From Candidatus Babelota bacterium (GTDB lineage: Bacteria; JAGOBX01): a stretch of 10,126 nt of DNA. Where the stretch lies: contig JAGOBX010000088.1 of NCBI GenBank assembly GCA_017999075.1, positions 1-10,126 on the forward strand, written 5' to 3'. A model generated the notes under the pieces. It saw only the letters and a list, made by a program, of their open reading frames with translations. It was not told the origin of the DNA and did not search any database. Below, one piece after another: positions 7,141 through 10,126 of this stretch. The position numbers were made by a program, and so were the translations under genes. The first letter of the stretch is position 1. Each line of letters opens with the position of its first letter.

Positions 7141-7872
7141 CTAAAATTTTTCGGCGTTAATTTTTAATTTTTCAAAACCTGATTTGACTGCAGGACCAAG
7201 TTTTTCAAAATTGTCAGTCAATTCCGGTTCGTTTAAAAAAGTATAGAAAGGAACTTTTATATTATTTATTTCAAAATAATCGCTGTTTGAATAAGTTAAG
7301 TTGTCCCAATCATCAACCCTGTAAACTTCCATAACATAATCAGGAAGCGCATGCTGCAGTATGCTGTCTTTTGCATCAGGGTTGTATCTGCGTCTGTTTT
7401 TTCTGCATGATTCATCAAAAGATACTTTAGTATAAAAAACAACAGCGCGTTTTAATATATCTTCAGACAGCAATGAGAATGCTGTTTTATATGCATCGAT
7501 TCCGCCGCGTGAAAATTCAATAAATAAAGTATGAGTATTAAAAAAATCTTTTTTGTTTGAAAATTTTTTATTGTAAGATGTATTTATTTTTTTTATCAGG
7601 AATTTGTATAGAAATTTGTCAGATACAGAATAACCTGTCGGATCTTTTTTTGTGTAAAGGCGCTGCCTGCCGAGTTCTTCGAGAATATCATCTTCTTCGC
7701 CTTTTTCCCACAAATCAACAAAATCGTCTAAAGTTTCATAATCCGATATATGCATTTTTTTTATCAATTCGTCTTTTTGTTGTTTTTTTATATAATCAAT
7801 TACTTCGGATTTGCCTGCTGCGGGTCTTCCTAAAAATATGATTATATTGAACGTATTATTGGTTATTCTCAT
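7141..7872 (-). CDS. P-loop NTPase, kinase-like, unknown specificity
   Basis: Soluble 243-residue protein with an N-terminal Walker A motif GRPAAGKS (15-22) directly after the first hydrophobic strand (FNIIIFL), the layout of small nucleotide or metabolite kinases. A Walker B-like strand TLFIEFSRGG lies at about 115-124, and an arginine-rich stretch CRKNRRRY at 156-163 could form a lid that contacts phosphates. No membrane segment is present. It does not match adenylate, guanylate, shikimate or gluconate kinase well enough to name, and the signature motifs of zeta toxins were not seen. It is the first gene of the minus-strand operon. A GGA-containing site on the minus strand about 11 bases upstream and the position of the first strand support the start. 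ATP or GTP binding is strongly suggested by sequence; the substrate is unknown. Confidence 0.85.
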   Translation of the reverse strand: MRITNNTFNIIIFLGRPAAGKSEVIDYIKKQQKDELIKKMHISDYETLDDFVDLWEKGEEDDILEELGRQRLYTKKDPTGYSVSDKFLYKFLIKKINTSYNKKFSNKKDFFNTHTLFIEFSRGGIDAYKTAFSLLSEDILKRAVVFYTKVSFDESCRKNRRRYNPDAKDSILQHALPDYVMEVYRVDDWDNLTYSNSDYFEINNIKVPFYTFLNEPELTDNFEKLGPAVKSGFEKLKINAEKF

Positions 7873-7929
7873 ATATTTATATTTCCATAAAATATTTTAA
7901 AATCTATAGTAACCAGAATTATCTTTTTT

Positions 7930-7958
7930 ATATTACAAACGATATCATAAAAAATCAA
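7930..7958 (-). promoter_or_regulatory. Candidate sigma-70-type promoter for the minus-strand operon
   Basis: On the minus strand TTGATT (plus 7953-7958) is followed after exactly 17 bases by TAATAT (plus 7930-7935). Each hexamer matches the consensus at four of six positions. Transcription would begin roughly 50 bases before the ATG at 7872. In such AT-rich DNA this could occur by chance; its position ahead of the first gene of the operon is the main support. Confidence 0.4.
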
Positions 7959-7974
7959 GATTAAAATTTTCATA

Positions 7975-7990
7975 TTGTTTTTGAAAACAA
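7975..7990. repeat. 16-base inverted repeat between divergent promoters, possible operator
   Basis: TTGTTTT-TG-AAAACAA is a perfect inverted repeat with 7-base arms around a 2-base centre. It ends one base before the TTGACA element facing the glycosyltransferase gene and lies upstream of the candidate promoter facing the other way. The position suits a repressor or activator site acting on one or both promoters. The arms are low in complexity, so chance is possible. Confidence 0.35.
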
Positions 7991-7991
7991 C

Positions 7992-8020
7992 TTGACAAAA
8001 CACACGCTTTTTTATAGCAT
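7992..8020 (+). promoter_or_regulatory. Sigma-70-type promoter for the glycosyltransferase gene
   Basis: A perfect TTGACA (7992-7997) is followed after 17 bases by TAGCAT (8015-8020), which matches the -10 consensus at four of six positions. Transcription would begin near 8027, leaving a leader of about 75 bases before the ATG at 8104. I see no riboswitch-like fold or terminator hairpin in that leader. This is the best promoter in the window. Confidence 0.6.
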
Positions 8021-8103
8021 AACTTTGCAAAAAAATATGCTGAATTTTTTATTGCTAATAATTAGAAGACCGATATTTTTCAAATGATTTTATTGAGTTA
8101 TAT

Positions 8104-9762
8104 ATGAAATGCGTTAATAAAAAAAAATTATATGTTTTTATTTTAGGATTGATAGTCCTGTTTTCTATTTACATAAGAATTTCAGGGTTAGATAAATATC
8201 CCGGAATAAATGCTGATGAATCATGGATGGCAAACAAAGCGTATTATATCCATACTACTTCTATTCTGGAAAATCTTGGAGGAATGAATAATTATACAGG
8301 TCTTTTGACTCCGGCTTTTATGAATTACTGGGGAAAATTATTCGGATTTACGCATTACAGCATGAGACTGCTGTCGGTTTTTTTTAGTTTAATAACAATA
8401 ATTCTAACTTATATCATCTGCTTTTTTTTATTTTCCAAAGCTGTTTCTGTTATATCCTGTCTGTTATTATCTTCTTCGATATTTTTTATATGCTACAGCA
8501 AGATTGCCACTCCGCACGTGTGGATAACTTCGTTTTTATTGATTTCATATTTTCTTTTGAATCATTTTATAAATACCGGTAGAACTAAAAAATACATTTT
8601 GATTATTATTATTTTGCTTGTAGCTTTTGCCGTACAACTAAACCCTGCTCCGATTTTATTTTTTGTTTTTATGTTTTTTGTTTTAATTGACAAACAAAGT
8701 ATTTTAAAATTTTATAAAAATAAATATTTCCCATTATTCATTATAATTTTTATTTTAGGAACATCTTCGATGTTTTTTTATACTTTTAAAATCATAATAA
8801 ATATAGTGAAAATGAATTATGATTATCTCGCATCGTTAGGTTTTTATAATGTCGCGGCAAAAATGTTATACAGGATTCCGGTTTATTTTGAAGTTTTATT
8901 TCTAACTGTAAGCGGTTGGCGTTCCATTATATATTTTAGCGGGTTTCCTGCGGAATCATATAAAATAGTATTTTTAATTTCAGGGATTATATTTGTTTCA
9001 CCTGTGTTTTTTTTATATAAAAGTAAAGATAAAAATGACATGCTTATATTTTATTATATATTGATACATATTTTGGTTATGCCGTTTTTTCTTGAATTTT
9101 TTAATAGAAATATGCATTTTCCTCTGCTTGGCGAAGAACGTTATTTTATGGTATTGTATCCTTTTATTATAATCGGTGCGGTTCGGGGTTGGGAGTTTTT
9201 TTTTAATAAGTATAATTATAGAAAAATATTTTATATGTCCGCAGCAGTATATTTTATTATTATATTAATAGTTTTTAAATCAATGTATGCTGATGTGTTT
9301 GAAAAAACAGGAGGCGGAGACGGAGAGTCTTTGGTTAGAAAAGTTTATGCTGTTAATGAAAAGCCTGTAATTGAAGAAGTCTGGCAATACTTGAATGAAA
9401 ATTACAAAAATGAACTTGACAATTCTGTTTTTATAGCTCCGTCTTTTTGGACATACCATCCTTTGAAATTTTGTTCACTTGATAAAATTAAAAATTTGTA
9501 TTTCTGGCCTGAAAAACAGATCCCTGAAATATGGATTACTGATAAAAATAAAATGCAGTATAAATTTGCCACTATAGGCTGGTTTGAGTTTTTTAAATAT
9601 TTTTATAATAAAAACATATATTTGATAACTTTTACTGATTCGAGTGAAAATTATTATTTAAACCGCTTAAAAGAATTAAGTGTATCGTATGATGTGATAA
9701 AAACTTTTTATAAAAAGAATAATGCGGCAATATTAAAACTTTACAGAATTAAATCCAATTAA
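8104..9762 (+). CDS. GT-C fold membrane glycosyltransferase, PMT/ArnT-like family
   Basis: This 552-residue polytopic membrane protein probably transfers a sugar from a polyprenyl-phosphate donor to a glycan, lipid or protein on the outer face of the cytoplasmic membrane. It has about eleven hydrophobic helices between residues 9 and 395. The first extracytoplasmic loop has PGINADESW, placing Asp38-Glu39 where GT-C enzymes of the PMT/ArnT type carry their catalytic or metal-binding acidic motif. A later GEERYFMVLYPF (343-354) matches the usual R-Y-x-x-x-x-x-P start of a late helix. Residues about 400-552 are a more soluble C-terminal domain, presumably extracytoplasmic. The start follows a weak GAG six bases upstream and fits a short basic tail (KKK) before helix one. 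It has its own promoter and is divergent from the P-loop operon. Acceptor and sugar cannot be read from sequence. Confidence 0.85.
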   Translation: MKCVNKKKLYVFILGLIVLFSIYIRISGLDKYPGINADESWMANKAYYIHTTSILENLGGMNNYTGLLTPAFMNYWGKLFGFTHYSMRLLSVFFSLITIILTYIICFFLFSKAVSVISCLLLSSSIFFICYSKIATPHVWITSFLLISYFLLNHFINTGRTKKYILIIIILLVAFAVQLNPAPILFFVFMFFVLIDKQSILKFYKNKYFPLFIIIFILGTSSMFFYTFKIIINIVKMNYDYLASLGFYNVAAKMLYRIPVYFEVLFLTVSGWRSIIYFSGFPAESYKIVFLISGIIFVSPVFFLYKSKDKNDMLIFYYILIHILVMPFFLEFFNRNMHFPLLGEERYFMVLYPFIIIGAVRGWEFFFNKYNYRKIFYMSAAVYFIIILIVFKSMYADVFEKTGGGDGESLVRKVYAVNEKPVIEEVWQYLNENYKNELDNSVFIAPSFWTYHPLKFCSLDKIKNLYFWPEKQIPEIWITDKNKMQYKFATIGWFEFFKYFYNKNIYLITFTDSSENYYLNRLKELSVSYDVIKTFYKKNNAAILKLYRIKSN

Positions 9763-9786
9763 TCTTAAAAACGCAATATTTAGTAA

Positions 9787-9806
9787 ATAAAAAGAAAAAA
9801 AGAAAA
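9787..9806 (+). repeat. Polypurine direct repeat, copy 1
   Basis: A 20-base A/G block, AT-AAAAAG-AAAAAAAG-AAAA in segments, that recurs 64 bases downstream with one substitution. Its low complexity makes slippage or chance the simplest source. Confidence 0.45.
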
Positions 9807-9850
9807 AACAGGAATGAAAAATTTTTATTAACATAAAAAGCATTAAGGGA

Positions 9851-9870
9851 ATAAAAGGAAAAAAAGAAAA
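9851..9870 (+). repeat. Polypurine direct repeat, copy 2
   Basis: Second copy of the A/G block, differing from copy 1 by one A-to-G change that creates an AGGA. That AGGA lies 11 bases before the ATG of a 30-codon frame at 9872. Confidence 0.45.
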
Positions 9871-10044
9871 TATGTTGCTTGGATTGAGGGTTCGACAGCT
9901 TTATTTTATAGAATTTTTAAATCAAAGGACATATATTTTAAGTCAGAAATATATAATTTTATAATTCCTAACATTATATTTTAAAACTGCTGGTTCTGAT
10001 GGTTGCGGATATTTTTAAAGAATAAAAATTAGAATGAAGTATAT

Positions 10045-10061
10045 TATAATTGTTAAACAAT
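10045..10061 (+). promoter_or_regulatory. TATAAT box overlapping a 13-base palindrome
   Basis: A perfect TATAAT (10045-10050) overlaps the inverted repeat ATTGTT-A-AACAAT (10049-10061), which ends 7 bases before a candidate start codon at 10069. No matching -35 element is seen at 16-18 bases, so promoter status is uncertain. The TTGTT/AACAA half-sites resemble those at 7975-7990 but have a different centre. Confidence 0.25.
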
Positions 10062-10068
10062 AAAAATA

Positions 10069-10126
10069 ATGAAAATGTTTGAAAAAAATATTGCAGTTTC
10101 GGTATTAAATTTTTTTATTCCTGTTA
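10069..10126 (+). CDS. Possible start of a further gene (3' truncated by window edge)
   Basis: An ATG at 10069 (with a second in frame at 10075) opens a frame that reads MKMFEKNIAVSVLNFFIPV to the window end without a stop. The preceding in-frame stop is at 10054-10056. A basic/polar start followed by a hydrophobic stretch is compatible with a membrane segment or the first strand of an enzyme. There is no clear Shine-Dalgarno. With only 19 codons visible, no product can be proposed. Confidence 0.35.
   Translation, partial: MKMFEKNIAVSVLNFFIPV

Larger units (their letters stand above)
9763..10068. other. Non-coding spacer downstream of the glycosyltransferase gene
   Basis: About 306 bases with no convincing gene, RNA or intrinsic terminator. 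The first third is strongly purine-rich on the plus strand and contains a 20-base near-perfect direct repeat. A 30-codon reading frame (9872-9964, MLLGLRVRQLYF...) has an AGGAA 11 bases upstream, but its composition is not persuasive and I do not call it a gene. No stem with a following T-run was found after the glycosyltransferase stop, so its transcript end is not visible. Confidence 0.6.

Noticed and set aside
7557-7841. Plus-strand 94-codon frame
   Set aside because: Antisense to the P-loop gene, which has a clear Walker A motif.
9872-9964. 30-codon frame with an AGGAA upstream
   Set aside because: Too short, with no recognisable motif or conservation evidence, in a purine-rich spacer where AGGA arises easily.

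Overview
The window comes from a very AT-rich bacterial genome with tightly packed genes, short or overlapping gene junctions and poly-A/poly-T rich spacers. Membrane chemosensory proteins, a cytosolic sensor kinase and a GT-C membrane glycosyltransferase indicate a free-living or host-associated bacterium that invests in signalling and envelope glycans. I cannot place it in a phylum from this sequence. There is no RNA gene, CRISPR array, insertion sequence or clear intrinsic terminator.

Region 1 (1-4424, + strand) is a translationally coupled three-gene unit. The first gene is 5'-truncated by the window edge and encodes a Cache/HAMP/MCP-type chemoreceptor. The second encodes a CheA-like kinase with the P3 dimerisation, P4 ATPase and P5 CheW-like modules but no recognisable P1 histidine phosphotransfer module. 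The third encodes a two-helix membrane-anchored coiled-coil protein that may be a vestigial receptor hairpin. The receptor tip, normally almost invariant in bacteria, keeps its length and register but has lost most signature residues. These three genes are the most unusual part of the window and look like a divergent chemosensory complex. No CheW, CheY, CheR or CheB gene is in view.

Region 2 (4439-7872, - strand) is a probable four-gene operon, read from high to low coordinates: an unrecognised P-loop NTPase/kinase-like protein, a small four-helix membrane protein, a cytosolic protein with a receiver domain in front of a histidine kinase core, and the rRNA/tRNA methyltransferase RlmN. It converges on region 1 with only 14 bases between stop codons.

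Region 3 (7873-8103) is a divergent promoter region. It has a good sigma-70-type promoter facing the glycosyltransferase, a weaker candidate facing the operon, and a 16-base inverted repeat between the two.

Region 4 (8104-9762, + strand) encodes a GT-C/PMT-type membrane glycosyltransferase. It is followed by a roughly 300-base spacer with a polypurine direct repeat and no convincing gene, and then by what may be the first codons of another + strand gene running off the end.
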